Assembly: GCA_017569305.1 (NCBI GenBank)
Contig: CP069418.1
Span: 1,674,001-1,738,000 of the forward strand
Direction of reading: 5' to 3'
From: Clostridiales bacterium FE2011
GTDB taxonomy: Bacteria > Bacillota > Clostridia > Christensenellales > Aristaeellaceae
DNA length: 64,000 nt
The translations under genes were made by a program, and so were the position numbers. The stretch's first letter is position 1, and each line of letters opens with the position of its first letter. The notes beneath the pieces are model-generated. The model saw only the letters and a list, made by a program, of their open reading frames with translations, was not told the origin of the DNA and ran no database searches. Below, piece by piece: positions 25,399-34,216 of this stretch.

Positions 25399-26556
25399 CT
25401 AACATAAAGCGATGTCAAATTCGCTTTTTGCATTTCCGAATAATGCTTTTTTCCTTCTGTATTCTTTCAACACAATTGGGAATAAAAGAAGAATCGGATT
25501 GTATTGTATGCTGATCCATGTGTTATTACTAAAGCTGAACGCTGCTACTGCCGTCAGCCAAATAAATAGTATTTTATTATTGGTACGGGCAGAATAATTA
25601 TGCAGGAAAACATAAAAGACCAATACCAATCCTGTAAAAATAAGGCCATACCCCAAAAGAGAATACAAGAATCCACAATCAACGTAAAAATATTCTGATG
25701 GACCATTATTGTACGTTTCGATTTTATTACCAAATAGTTTTATTTTGTACAACGTCATCGCTTGATGGCCTAAATTCAAGCGATCCGAAAGCATCTTATT
25801 GATCGCCGCCAATTTGGGATTATCGAAAGTAAATGCATGATTAACCCATATTGATACTATAAATGTGATAGGGTACACAAGGATGGTCAAATAATGCAAA
25901 AACTTTTTCTTTAAATTGAACCAATTGAATTTTATTAATACAATATACAAAGCAATTACAAGATATATTAGATAATATGTAAGTCTCAATGTGCTTAATT
26001 TATAGATTATATAATTTAAGCCCAATATTACAATCAACTCAGGCCATACCGCTTTCTTTTTCTTAAGATAAAGATGCTCCAGTACCAGATAAAAAAAGGC
26101 ATACGGCAAACCCGAATAGTAACCAAATCCAAAGGTCCAAATGACTACACCATTTCGCTCCCTCCCGCCGATATTAGGAAGTACACCGACAAAACTTAGC
26201 AACATCGTACACACAACAATTATTAAACTAGTCCAATAACTGCATTTAATAATTCTGCGAAATGAAGTCATATCTGCTCCGCACAAAAGCGCTGCATATA
26301 CTAACATCTTTGCATTTGAATCTACTATTGCAGCTATTCCGAATATCAAAATAATTGAAATACGCAATATCATTTCTTTTTTTGTACATTGGTTGTTTAA
26401 AACTATGGATAAAATCACACCAATTGCTATAATCGGACAAAACAGCCATATAGCACGGGGTTTGTAGAAAATCTCCTGAAAAATATAACAAGTCGCTATA
26501 AATAATATATAGCAACCTATATATATTGTTTCACTTGTTCGCATCTTTATCCTCAT
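25399..26556 (-). CDS. Wzy-like O-antigen/capsule polymerase
   Basis: 385 aa with about ten to eleven membrane helices and one long extracytoplasmic loop (around GGRERNGVVIWTFGFGYYSG), the usual Wzy plan. Sequence is poorly conserved in this family; the call rests on topology and on its place next to Wzx. Start is ATG 26556, with GGAG 9 nt upstream; ATG 26544 with GAGG at 6 nt is equally possible. Strong AT bias. It should polymerise repeat units on the outer face. A second polymerase/ligase-like protein is encoded at 36076-37482. Confidence 0.72.
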   Translation of the reverse strand: MRIKMRTSETIYIGCYILFIATCYIFQEIFYKPRAIWLFCPIIAIGVILSIVLNNQCTKKEMILRISIILIFGIAAIVDSNAKMLVYAALLCGADMTSFRRIIKCSYWTSLIIVVCTMLLSFVGVLPNIGGRERNGVVIWTFGFGYYSGLPYAFFYLVLEHLYLKKKKAVWPELIVILGLNYIIYKLSTLRLTYYLIYLVIALYIVLIKFNWFNLKKKFLHYLTILVYPITFIVSIWVNHAFTFDNPKLAAINKMLSDRLNLGHQAMTLYKIKLFGNKIETYNNGPSEYFYVDCGFLYSLLGYGLIFTGLVLVFYVFLHNYSARTNNKILFIWLTAVAAFSFSNNTWISIQYNPILLLFPIVLKEYRRKKALFGNAKSEFDIALC

Positions 26557-26612
26557 TGCTAGTTTCTCCATAAGCTATATATGAATATATACGATTATGC
26601 AATTACATCCTT

Positions 26613-27737
26613 TTACCCTAAATAGAATTTATGAAAAATACATTTCCTTCTTTTTATGATTTTTGTTACTCCATAATAGAGACTTAGTTTGAAAATGAAT
26701 ATCAATATAAATGCAATAGTATAATATGGAACATAACTATAAATCTTATCCCAAGGCAAAATATTCATATCAATTAGATGTATGCAAAGAATAATATCAC
26801 TATAAACACCAAAAAACACCAGCGTGCGCTTTATCAAACGTAGCGCGGCGCTTTTTTTGCAATTTTCGTCTATTGTTGTCATTCCCTGCATAATTAGCCA
26901 TGATACAGAAACTGCACCGACAATGTCCAATATAGGATTCGAAAACCAGTTCCGCACAAGTGACATTGAAGTGTCATCTTCAACATTTACTGCTCTAACA
27001 ATAGATTGCAACCACAATAATATAGCTATTATAGCAATTGTCCATTGTGACCACTTGGACTTATTATATTCCTCTTCTCTCTTATGATCTAATTTCCACA
27101 AACGATACATGTATCCAATGTAAAGAAAGCCAAGTCCTGTACAACCTGCTTGAATTGATAACGGCCACCACGAGTACTTTGCAGAAAACCAGCCAACAAA
27201 AAAAATAATACCAACTATACATGTTTTAATTACTCTTAACAGCGTTTTACTCCATGTTTTTATATCTAGTTTCTCTATTAAAAACAGTAGGATTATCGCC
27301 CATAATAATGCGATAAAAAACCAAGTTGCACCTATAATAGGAATATCGTTATATCCCCAAAAACTGTTAGCGTATGTACTTCCTCCGCCATAAAGTCCTG
27401 CGACTAGCCAATACTTTATGCTATAGGTAATTACACCCCCTACTTCTTCCGAGTTCGCTATGGCTTTTACTCCAGCTTTTATTGTGCATAATACAATAAG
27501 TAAAATCCAGGTAATAAAATAAGGTTTCAAAAGTCTACAGGCATATTTTTTTACTGTTTCTATTTTATCTTTATAGAAAAAACCACTTATCAAAAAGAAC
27601 AATGGCACATGATAGGTAAATACAATATCAGAAACTACTGAACTTCCCATATGACCAATAATAATAGAAAGCATACCTAATCCACGAGCCATATCAATAT
27701 AATCAAGTCGACCTGTATTTTTACTCGCCAAATGCAT
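26613..27737 (-). CDS. acyltransferase family 3 membrane protein (O-acetyltransferase-like)
   Basis: 374 aa with about ten helices. The N-terminal YIDMARGLGMLSIIIGHMG carries the family-3 acyltransferase catalytic His within the first helix, and FTYHVPLFFLISGFFYKDK follows, as in WecH/OafA-type enzymes. It likely acetylates a sugar of the repeat unit at the membrane. AAAGGATGG precedes the ATG. AT-rich. The gap of 173 bp on its upstream side is featureless AT-rich DNA. The acceptor is unknown. Confidence 0.88.
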   Translation of the reverse strand: MHLASKNTGRLDYIDMARGLGMLSIIIGHMGSSVVSDIVFTYHVPLFFLISGFFYKDKIETVKKYACRLLKPYFITWILLIVLCTIKAGVKAIANSEEVGGVITYSIKYWLVAGLYGGGSTYANSFWGYNDIPIIGATWFFIALLWAIILLFLIEKLDIKTWSKTLLRVIKTCIVGIIFFVGWFSAKYSWWPLSIQAGCTGLGFLYIGYMYRLWKLDHKREEEYNKSKWSQWTIAIIAILLWLQSIVRAVNVEDDTSMSLVRNWFSNPILDIVGAVSVSWLIMQGMTTIDENCKKSAALRLIKRTLVFFGVYSDIILCIHLIDMNILPWDKIYSYVPYYTIAFILIFIFKLSLYYGVTKIIKRRKCIFHKFYLG

Positions 27738-27910
27738 TATTATGCCATCCTTTTATTATTCATTGAATTTATATATCTGCTTTACAATAATACAAAAATA
27801 ATATATACCCAAATGTCTTTTTACACATAGCTTATATACTACATTATTTCTGTATATAGTCCCTGTAATAGTAAATATATCCTTTTACTTAAGTGTTATG
27901 CCCTTTGCGT

Positions 27911-28915
27911 TTATAAGTTTTCTTTTTTAAACATGTTTAATGCTATACTGCATAATATTCTATACGGTCTGAAATGAAGTTTTCTTACCAATCTAACAAG
28001 TTTGCTCTTACTTCCAATTTGATAAACTATAGGATATTTTTCATATATGTCTTTATCGAGCTTTATAAGATCGTTTCGGTAATCCTCAGGATCTTGTATC
28101 AGAAGAAAAGATCGATATGTATGATATGTTATATTGGTTATGCACAAATTAAGAATGTCTTTTTTCGCTCCAGAATTTTCCGGATCTGCTCCCACATATG
28201 CTGACATAATTCTTCTGGCTACAATCGGCAAATCTTTTTGATGCTTACGTATTCCTTCAAGACTAACGCTTTGACCTTCAACTCCTAACCTGTAACGATA
28301 TATGGGGCTTTCATAACGCGATATGCTCTTTGCTGCAATTATACAATAAAACACATATTCAGAATCAGTATAAAAACAATGTTCAGCTATTGGCTTATTC
28401 AAATTTCTGAGTGTTTCTGTTTTGATTGCTATCTCATGCATCAAAAAAGGCTTTTTATCTATATGAAGGTCAATTATAGCGTTATCATCCGACGATATTT
28501 CAGGATGATTATCAATTAGCTTCTCTTCCTTATCTCTTATTTCTATATATGGCGTAACAACTAAATCGGCCTCTGTCTTGTCTAAAAACTTAAGAAAAGA
28601 CGGTAATTCGTCTGTTTTGAACCAATCATCTCCGTCCAGCAGTTTATAATACTTCCCTTTTGCTATGGAAAGAGACGCGTTGATAGTAGATCCATAACCA
28701 CCGTTCTCTTTATCAATAACAATGATGGATTCTGGAAACCGACTGCTCAGTTCATGCGCTATTTTATTCGTATTGTCTTTCGAACCATCATCCACAATGA
28801 TGATTTCCATTTTTTTTAAATCATCATTGTTTACAATAAGTGACCCTACAGTATCGCGTATAAATCTCTCAATATTGTAAGAAGCTATTGAAATTGTTAA
28901 TAGTTTATTATTCAT
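27911..28915 (-). CDS. GT2 family glycosyltransferase
   Basis: 334 aa. GT-A fold with TISIASYNIERFI, IIIVDDGSKDNT and the DXD-type LLDGDDWFKTDELP; the catalytic acidic region is intact. An additional C-terminal domain of about 100 residues has no membrane helix. It adds a sugar to the lipid-linked repeat unit in the cytoplasm. AAGGG lies 11 nt before the ATG, a long spacing. It belongs to the AT-rich core of the locus, between the acyltransferase and a GT4 gene. Donor and linkage cannot be read. Confidence 0.9.
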   Translation of the reverse strand: MNNKLLTISIASYNIERFIRDTVGSLIVNNDDLKKMEIIIVDDGSKDNTNKIAHELSSRFPESIIVIDKENGGYGSTINASLSIAKGKYYKLLDGDDWFKTDELPSFLKFLDKTEADLVVTPYIEIRDKEEKLIDNHPEISSDDNAIIDLHIDKKPFLMHEIAIKTETLRNLNKPIAEHCFYTDSEYVFYCIIAAKSISRYESPIYRYRLGVEGQSVSLEGIRKHQKDLPIVARRIMSAYVGADPENSGAKKDILNLCITNITYHTYRSFLLIQDPEDYRNDLIKLDKDIYEKYPIVYQIGSKSKLVRLVRKLHFRPYRILCSIALNMFKKENL

Positions 28916-28923
28916 ATCTGAAT

Positions 28924-30027
28924 TTACCCTTCATATAGATTTTTGATTTTTGCTGCTGTTTGTTTAATGTCATAGCCTTTTTCTCTGATGACTGTGGAAT
29001 TATCTACAGGTTCGATATCTTTGTAATATATAGCTCTTTCAATCCATCCATTTATGTCTTCCAGACTTATTTGATCAACATTCTGCCCGAGTACTACAGT
29101 TTGGGGAACACCTGTAGATATTATACAAGGCAGTCCTGCAGCCTGTGCCTCTAGTGTTACAAAAGAAAACCCTTCATAAAGAGAAGGAAGAACAAATATG
29201 TCCATTACTTGATAATAATCCGGTACATTATCAACATTCCCAGTGAATATCACAGAATCCTCTAAATGTTTTCTTTTAACTTCTTCTTTTACATCAGTAA
29301 GCAGTTCTCCATCTCCCACTAACAATAATTTGCTTATGGGAATTCTTTCATGAATCTCACCAAATAGACTTACTATAAATGAATGGTTTTTTTCTTGTGA
29401 AAATCTTCCAACATGACCTATTACAAAGCTGTCATCCGCTATATTTAACTCATTTCTTTTGCTTTTGCGTATTTCATCATTCCTTTTATATTCATCAATG
29501 GAAATACCATTTTCGATAATTTTCAAATCGTTCTTAACTATCGATTTTGGATACTTCATTTCCCCCGCCTGCTTTGAGCAAGCAAGGAAGTCTGTGGCAC
29601 ACTTCTTCAGTAAAAAGCCAAAGATAAAACGGATCACTTTATGCTTTATTGATGAAATCCCTGTACTATGTGAATGAACTATTATTTTCCTGGCACTCGC
29701 ATGCTTAGCTGCAAGAGCTGTATATGCAAGAACAGATATTGATCCTGAATGTATATGAACAACATCATAATGGTGTTCCTTAAGAAACTGCGTAATTGGA
29801 TTTAAGAGTAGCTTTCTACTCTCTCCAGGTTTAAACTCCAAGCCTAACTCGTATACATTTCCTCCCTTGGATATGAGCAGTTTTCGAAAGCCTTCATTAT
29901 CACAAATATAGGGAGTTAATACATCTATTGATAAACCAGAGTAATCTATGTTTTCAATTACATTCAATATAAATTTTTCCTGGCCTCCATGTAAAATAGG
30001 CTCTCCTGTGATTTCTATTACATTCAT
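28924..30027 (-). CDS. GT4 family glycosyltransferase
   Basis: 367 aa GT-B enzyme. N-terminal EPILHGGQEKFILNVIEN is the acceptor-side domain; FVIGHVGRFSQEKNHSF, KLLLVGDGEL and PSLYEGFSFVTLEAQAAGLP are the GT4 donor-site signatures including the EGFSxxxxE motif. It transfers a nucleotide-activated sugar with retention of configuration. ATG 30027 (AAGGG 7 nt upstream) is preferred to ATG 30033, which is too close to that site. The upstream gap of about 260 bp is AT-rich without a clear gene. Confidence 0.92.
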   Translation of the reverse strand: MNVIEITGEPILHGGQEKFILNVIENIDYSGLSIDVLTPYICDNEGFRKLLISKGGNVYELGLEFKPGESRKLLLNPITQFLKEHHYDVVHIHSGSISVLAYTALAAKHASARKIIVHSHSTGISSIKHKVIRFIFGFLLKKCATDFLACSKQAGEMKYPKSIVKNDLKIIENGISIDEYKRNDEIRKSKRNELNIADDSFVIGHVGRFSQEKNHSFIVSLFGEIHERIPISKLLLVGDGELLTDVKEEVKRKHLEDSVIFTGNVDNVPDYYQVMDIFVLPSLYEGFSFVTLEAQAAGLPCIISTGVPQTVVLGQNVDQISLEDINGWIERAIYYKDIEPVDNSTVIREKGYDIKQTAAKIKNLYEG

Positions 30028-30286
30028 TCGCATACCCTTTTCTGTATAATAATATCACTTAGTATAACTTGCACCTCTATTATTTTACATTTTCTAAATG
30101 CTCTTAAAATCATCTGCTTTACGCAAACTTATACCTCTTAAGGCAACAATCTCTTAGCATTTATAAATGTAGACCGAATAATAAAAGAATATTGATTCGG
30201 CAACATACTATACAAGATATATCTGCTAGCCTTGTACATATCAGCTTGCTAGTTTATCATTTTATTAAACTACATAATTAATTAGG
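30028..30286. other. AT-rich intergenic gap
   Basis: No reading frame or RNA motif recognised. It holds several AT-rich promoter-like stretches and a weak hairpin CCGAAT/ATTCGG on the minus strand with a long loop. It may be scar DNA between two blocks of the glycan locus. Confidence 0.4.
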
Positions 30287-31177
30287 TCACGTTATGTATT
30301 CAATCTCAGGTTTAAACTTAAGCCCAGAGATTGTTCCCTTGTATATCTTCGCTAAACGTTTCCCCTTGTTATCCTTACTCTTTGTCAGCACTCTTATGCA
30401 ATGGCCTGTCAGGCGAGCCGCTTCATAACAGAATCCCTTTATTCCCTCACGCCTATAAAGATATACATCATTCCTGTAGAGATAATTAAAACGGTCCAAA
30501 CGGTCCGCGCTCTCAGAAGCTATGTTTGCACCTATATTGCTTTTTGATTTGTGAATAACAACACTGTCTCTGACTGCATAACAGGGATACTTTAATGATA
30601 TTCTTCTGGTATATTCCCAGTCATCCGTCCAAATGAAAAACTCTTTTATCGGAAGTCCCATTTCCACTACTATTTCACGTTTAAGAAACAGGGAAACAAA
30701 TGAAGCCATTACAACTTGATTTATATTATTATCAAAGCATTCAAGAGTTTTAGTTAGTGTTTTTCTTTGCAAATTCATAGTGCAGATGCTTCCATCTTTC
30801 CATAGAACTTTGCTTGACAAAAAACCATATTGGCCATTCAATTCTTTATCTGCTTTTATAAATTCTTCCAGAGCGTTTTCTGTGGGCATGCAATCATCAT
30901 CCATCACCCATATATAATCATAGTCCTTTTCAGCAGCATACTTTATGCCGAAAGAAAAGCCTCCAGCTCCCCCAAGATTTGAGCCGGTATCACAATATTC
31001 TATTTTCTCCTCGGAAATATAATCAGCTATATACTCTTTTGTACCGTCAGTGCTGTGATTATCAATGATAATAATATGTGGTATCACTGGTCTCTGAGAC
31101 AACAAACACTCAATGTTTTCTTTAAGAAGCTCTTTTCTATTATAGGTTACCACAATTACAGCATATGATTTTTCCAT
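30287..31177 (-). CDS. GT2 glycosyltransferase, galactofuranosyl/rhamnosyltransferase-like
   Basis: 296 aa. VIVVTYNRKELLKENIECL, IIDNHSTDGT, SNLGGAGGFSFGIKYA and the acidic WVMDDDCMPTENAL are all typical of GlfT2/WbbL-like transferases, in which DDD binds the metal-UDP; FFIWTDDWEYTRR holds the catalytic base region. Because glf is in the same locus, transfer of galactofuranose is the likely function. ATG 31177 with GAGGTG 6 nt upstream is the real start; the frame stays open for 83 more codons upstream because it overlaps the DUF4422 gene end. Ends directly before the AT-rich gap. Confidence 0.87.
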   Translation of the reverse strand: MEKSYAVIVVTYNRKELLKENIECLLSQRPVIPHIIIIDNHSTDGTKEYIADYISEEKIEYCDTGSNLGGAGGFSFGIKYAAEKDYDYIWVMDDDCMPTENALEEFIKADKELNGQYGFLSSKVLWKDGSICTMNLQRKTLTKTLECFDNNINQVVMASFVSLFLKREIVVEMGLPIKEFFIWTDDWEYTRRISLKYPCYAVRDSVVIHKSKSNIGANIASESADRLDRFNYLYRNDVYLYRREGIKGFCYEAARLTGHCIRVLTKSKDNKGKRLAKIYKGTISGLKFKPEIEYIT

Positions 31178-31187
31178 AGAAAACACC

Positions 31188-31943
31188 TCATTTCCTTCCA
31201 AGTTTTCTCTTGATAAAGTTTCCGCCTTTAACAAGCCAGTTCTGGTTTTCCATGAATACATATCCTGTGTCTTTGTATGGGAGGTGGTTTGTTTCAAGCC
31301 ATACATCCAGAAGCCGTTCGCTGACAAATCCGAATACACGGCTGTCATTCTTGTTGTAGGAGCTGATGTCCAGCCTGTTTTCCAGTTCAAAGAGCACATC
31401 AAAGAGCCATTTGCAATATTGATCAAAGAGCTCTTTCTTCATCACGAACATGTTAAAGCGGTGTCCGGTAGTTTTTTTCATGCTGGAATCCCAAGCCGCG
31501 ATATGCTGCGGATATTTCTCCTGCAGAATCTCCCGGGTTATGTCAAGGTCGATGGCATGATGTGCGTGAGCATACTGGCTGTAGTTTGTCTCAATCCAGT
31601 AGTTGCGGGGAGTAGGCAGCAGAATATCCGTTTCCTGCAGTTTCTTTTCCATTTCCGCACCATTGATGACTTTGTCTTTCTTGTCCCCGAACCATTTCCC
31701 GTTTGAAAAATGCCTGCGGTAATGGGCAAGTCCGACATAATCCGCATTTAGGTTTTTCCATGCCCAGTACAAGCCTGTCAACTCACAGTAATTAGGATTC
31801 TTTGCGCTGATATTCTCTCCCTCATCATCCCGCTGGTAACCTATGCTCTCTTTTCCGGCGGCACCCACATGAACGGGAAGATACATGGGATCATCCGGCA
31901 TCCAATACTGCTTATGTGTGGCAATAATAATCCTGATACTCAT
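31188..31943 (-). CDS. DUF4422 capsular polysaccharide glycosyltransferase-like protein
   Basis: 251 aa, full-length member of the DUF4422 family found in capsule loci: IIIATHKQYWMPDDPMYLPV at the N-terminus, SAKNPNYCELTGLYWAWKN, YVGLAHYRRHF and LLPTPRNYW are the family blocks. DUF4422 proteins are believed to be glycosyltransferases. ATG 31943 follows AAGGA at 7 nt; it overlaps nothing but lies 20 nt after the priming-transferase stop. It sits between the priming transferase and the galactofuranosyltransferase-like gene, consistent with early chain assembly. Confidence 0.88.
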   Translation of the reverse strand: MSIRIIIATHKQYWMPDDPMYLPVHVGAAGKESIGYQRDDEGENISAKNPNYCELTGLYWAWKNLNADYVGLAHYRRHFSNGKWFGDKKDKVINGAEMEKKLQETDILLPTPRNYWIETNYSQYAHAHHAIDLDITREILQEKYPQHIAAWDSSMKKTTGHRFNMFVMKKELFDQYCKWLFDVLFELENRLDISSYNKNDSRVFGFVSERLLDVWLETNHLPYKDTGYVFMENQNWLVKGGNFIKRKLGRK

Positions 31944-31962
31944 TGCTTCGTCCTTCTCCCCT

Positions 31963-33402
31963 TTACTGTGCGCCATCTTTCTTTATGACCGCCATGGCTG
32001 TCCTGAGAATGCACAAAGCATCCAGATACAGGCTGCAGTTCTTCACATAGTAGTATTCCAGTTCCAGGCGCTCCCTGTAATCAATGTTGCTTCTGCCATT
32101 GCATCCCCACCAGCCAGTAATACCGGGCTTCACCTTCTGGTAAAGCTTCAGTCCGCCATGCTCTTCCAGTTCTCCCTCAACCAGAGGCCGCGGTCCAACC
32201 AGGCTCATATCGCCTTTGAGAACATTCAACAGCTGTGGCAGTTCGTCGATACTGGTTTTCCGCAGAATCTTTCCGGCTTTGGTTATTCTCGGGTCGTTTT
32301 CAAACTTTTGGTTTTCTTCCCACTGCTTCCGCCATTTTTCTTCCTTAAGCATTTCCTGGAGGATATCATCCGCGTTGGGAACCATGGATCTGAACTTCCA
32401 GATTTTTATTTCTTTACCGTTTTGGCCGATGCGCTTCTGACGGTAAAAGATTTTCGCCTTATCTCCGGTCAGCAAATATACCAGTTTCACAATGATCGTA
32501 ATCGGGATCAGCAGAATCGTTCCGACCAGACCACACAGAAAATCGATAAACCGTTTGATTCCCAGATACAGCAGCTGCCCCGGCCGGAAGGAGAATGCAC
32601 CGATACTCAAGGCTTTGTATACGCCAAAATTCTGAATGTACTGGTCTTCCGGTTGGAAGCCGATTGCGGATTCCACGACCATATTGAGCCCGACAGCGTT
32701 GGCATTCAGCCGTTCCATGACTCCCGGTTCCACTTCTCCCGGTCGTACCGCAATCAACACCTCATCAATGTTCTGATCCAAGATATGTTTCTCATATACA
32801 TCCCGGCCGTATACCGGAATACTTCCGATTTCTTCTACTTCCACGCTGTCCTGTTCACTGTCAATCAGATGAATGCCAATAATATCGTAGAGTTTAAAAT
32901 CCCCAGCTGTAACATTGCGGATCGTCTTTTCGATATTCTCTGTTTTACAGATTACAAACAGAGGAATTTGCTTTGTTGTTTTCACAACAACTTTGCCGGA
33001 CAAAAGCAGTTTCTTCCACAGGAATTTCAGAAGTACAGATGAAACAAAATAGATGCCATACATCACAAAGGACATCTCGCGGGAATAGGATGCACCGATC
33101 TTAAAGGCATAGAAGATCAGGCTGGCAATCAGGAGGTTATAGATCGTCAGCTGAAATGCCCGGATCAGCTCCATGTAGTACGAGCGGCGCATGATGCCGC
33201 TGTACGGATTCACAAAGAAGTTGATCACAATGCTGAGGATCAGGACAATGAACAGATACCGGGTCCATTCATCATTTGTATAGAAATCCCACTCATGGAA
33301 TTTCAGGAAATAGGAAATCAGGAATGAAATAAACAAGGCAACCAGGTCTACAATCATAAAGTCCATATGCTTGGCCCAGGAGTACTTGCTTTTAATCTGC
33401 AT
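31963..33402 (-). CDS. undecaprenyl-phosphate sugar phosphotransferase (priming PGT)
   Basis: 479 aa polytopic phosphoglycosyl transferase. Four N-terminal helices (about 10-130), a soluble CoA-binding-like middle region ([12 protein letters not shown]), and a C-terminal catalytic domain with [29 protein letters not shown] and [20 protein letters not shown] plus PRPL. It transfers a sugar-1-phosphate (often galactose, glucose or a bacillosamine-type sugar) to undecaprenyl phosphate, starting the repeat unit. GAGGTGA lies 6 nt before the ATG. The dehydratase two genes upstream may make its donor sugar. Confidence 0.95.
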   Translation of the reverse strand: MQIKSKYSWAKHMDFMIVDLVALFISFLISYFLKFHEWDFYTNDEWTRYLFIVLILSIVINFFVNPYSGIMRRSYYMELIRAFQLTIYNLLIASLIFYAFKIGASYSREMSFVMYGIYFVSSVLLKFLWKKLLLSGKVVVKTTKQIPLFVICKTENIEKTIRNVTAGDFKLYDIIGIHLIDSEQDSVEVEEIGSIPVYGRDVYEKHILDQNIDEVLIAVRPGEVEPGVMERLNANAVGLNMVVESAIGFQPEDQYIQNFGVYKALSIGAFSFRPGQLLYLGIKRFIDFLCGLVGTILLIPITIIVKLVYLLTGDKAKIFYRQKRIGQNGKEIKIWKFRSMVPNADDILQEMLKEEKWRKQWEENQKFENDPRITKAGKILRKTSIDELPQLLNVLKGDMSLVGPRPLVEGELEEHGGLKLYQKVKPGITGWWGCNGRSNIDYRERLELEYYYVKNCSLYLDALCILRTAMAVIKKDGAQ

Positions 33403-33472
33403 TTGCGGTCACCTCATAATAATATTCATTCGATCAGTTCCCAAGCATTTACAAAACAGAGAAAACGATTCC

Positions 33473-34201
33473 TTACTTTTGAATCATACAGAGTGTTCCG
33501 GCTGTTGATGTCAAGCTGGAGAATCCATTAATGGCATCCAGGTTATAGGCGAACATCGCCAGTTCAGCCCATAAGTCTGCGGGGAGAGTAATATCGATGT
33601 CTTCGTCACCGTGAAGGATGATGGACACATCCGGCTGGGATATCTCCTGTTTTTTCAGCCGTTCCTGCGTATACTCAATAGCCTTGGAAAAAAGGGAAGC
33701 AAAACAGGTGGCATTGACCTGGTTGGAACCGAGCACCAGCATCACGTCCTGGGCAGCGGTACCATCCTCTTTTGTAGCAATCCAGTCGGGGGAGGATACA
33801 TTCTCAAAGCGGTAATCTGTTCCCTCAATGATTACGGAAACCGTGCTGATGTTCAGGTGCTTTGTGCCGCGGTAGCGGATCCAGATCCGGAAGAAGGGAA
33901 TCTGCGTCTTTTCGTCTGACCAGCCCCGGATCATTATTTCCGGGAAAATGGTGCTGTAGTAAAGGTCGTTTTCATATGGCGTGGAAAATGACCGGTATTC
34001 CGCCGGAACCTGTGTCTGGATAAAGGCGGTGTCCCCATCCTCAGAAACATCCTTCCGGAAGTATTCCGGATGATCCGTAAAGCAGGAGAAATCAGGTTTT
34101 CCGGACATGGTTTCATCCGCCTCCGTCTGTTCCGCCACTCCGGCAGGAATCAAGGATATATACAATATCAGAGCCAGGATCAGGGCAATAAGCCTTTTCA
34201 T
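33473..34201 (-). CDS. secreted protein of unknown function
   Basis: 242 aa with a clear signal peptide (MKRLIALILALILYISLIPA, cleavage near GVAEQ). No membrane anchor or sortase motif follows. The mature part is acidic, with a predicted beta-rich middle (FFRIWIRYRGTKHLNISTVSVII) and a C-terminal helical part; no family is recognised. GGGGG lies 6 nt before the ATG. It is packed between the dehydratase and the priming-transferase genes, so an extracellular role in glycan assembly or attachment is possible, but that is position-based. Confidence 0.6.
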   Translation of the reverse strand: MKRLIALILALILYISLIPAGVAEQTEADETMSGKPDFSCFTDHPEYFRKDVSEDGDTAFIQTQVPAEYRSFSTPYENDLYYSTIFPEIMIRGWSDEKTQIPFFRIWIRYRGTKHLNISTVSVIIEGTDYRFENVSSPDWIATKEDGTAAQDVMLVLGSNQVNATCFASLFSKAIEYTQERLKKQEISQPDVSIILHGDEDIDITLPADLWAELAMFAYNLDAINGFSSLTSTAGTLCMIQK

Positions 34202-34216
34202 TGAATTCCCCCTTCC

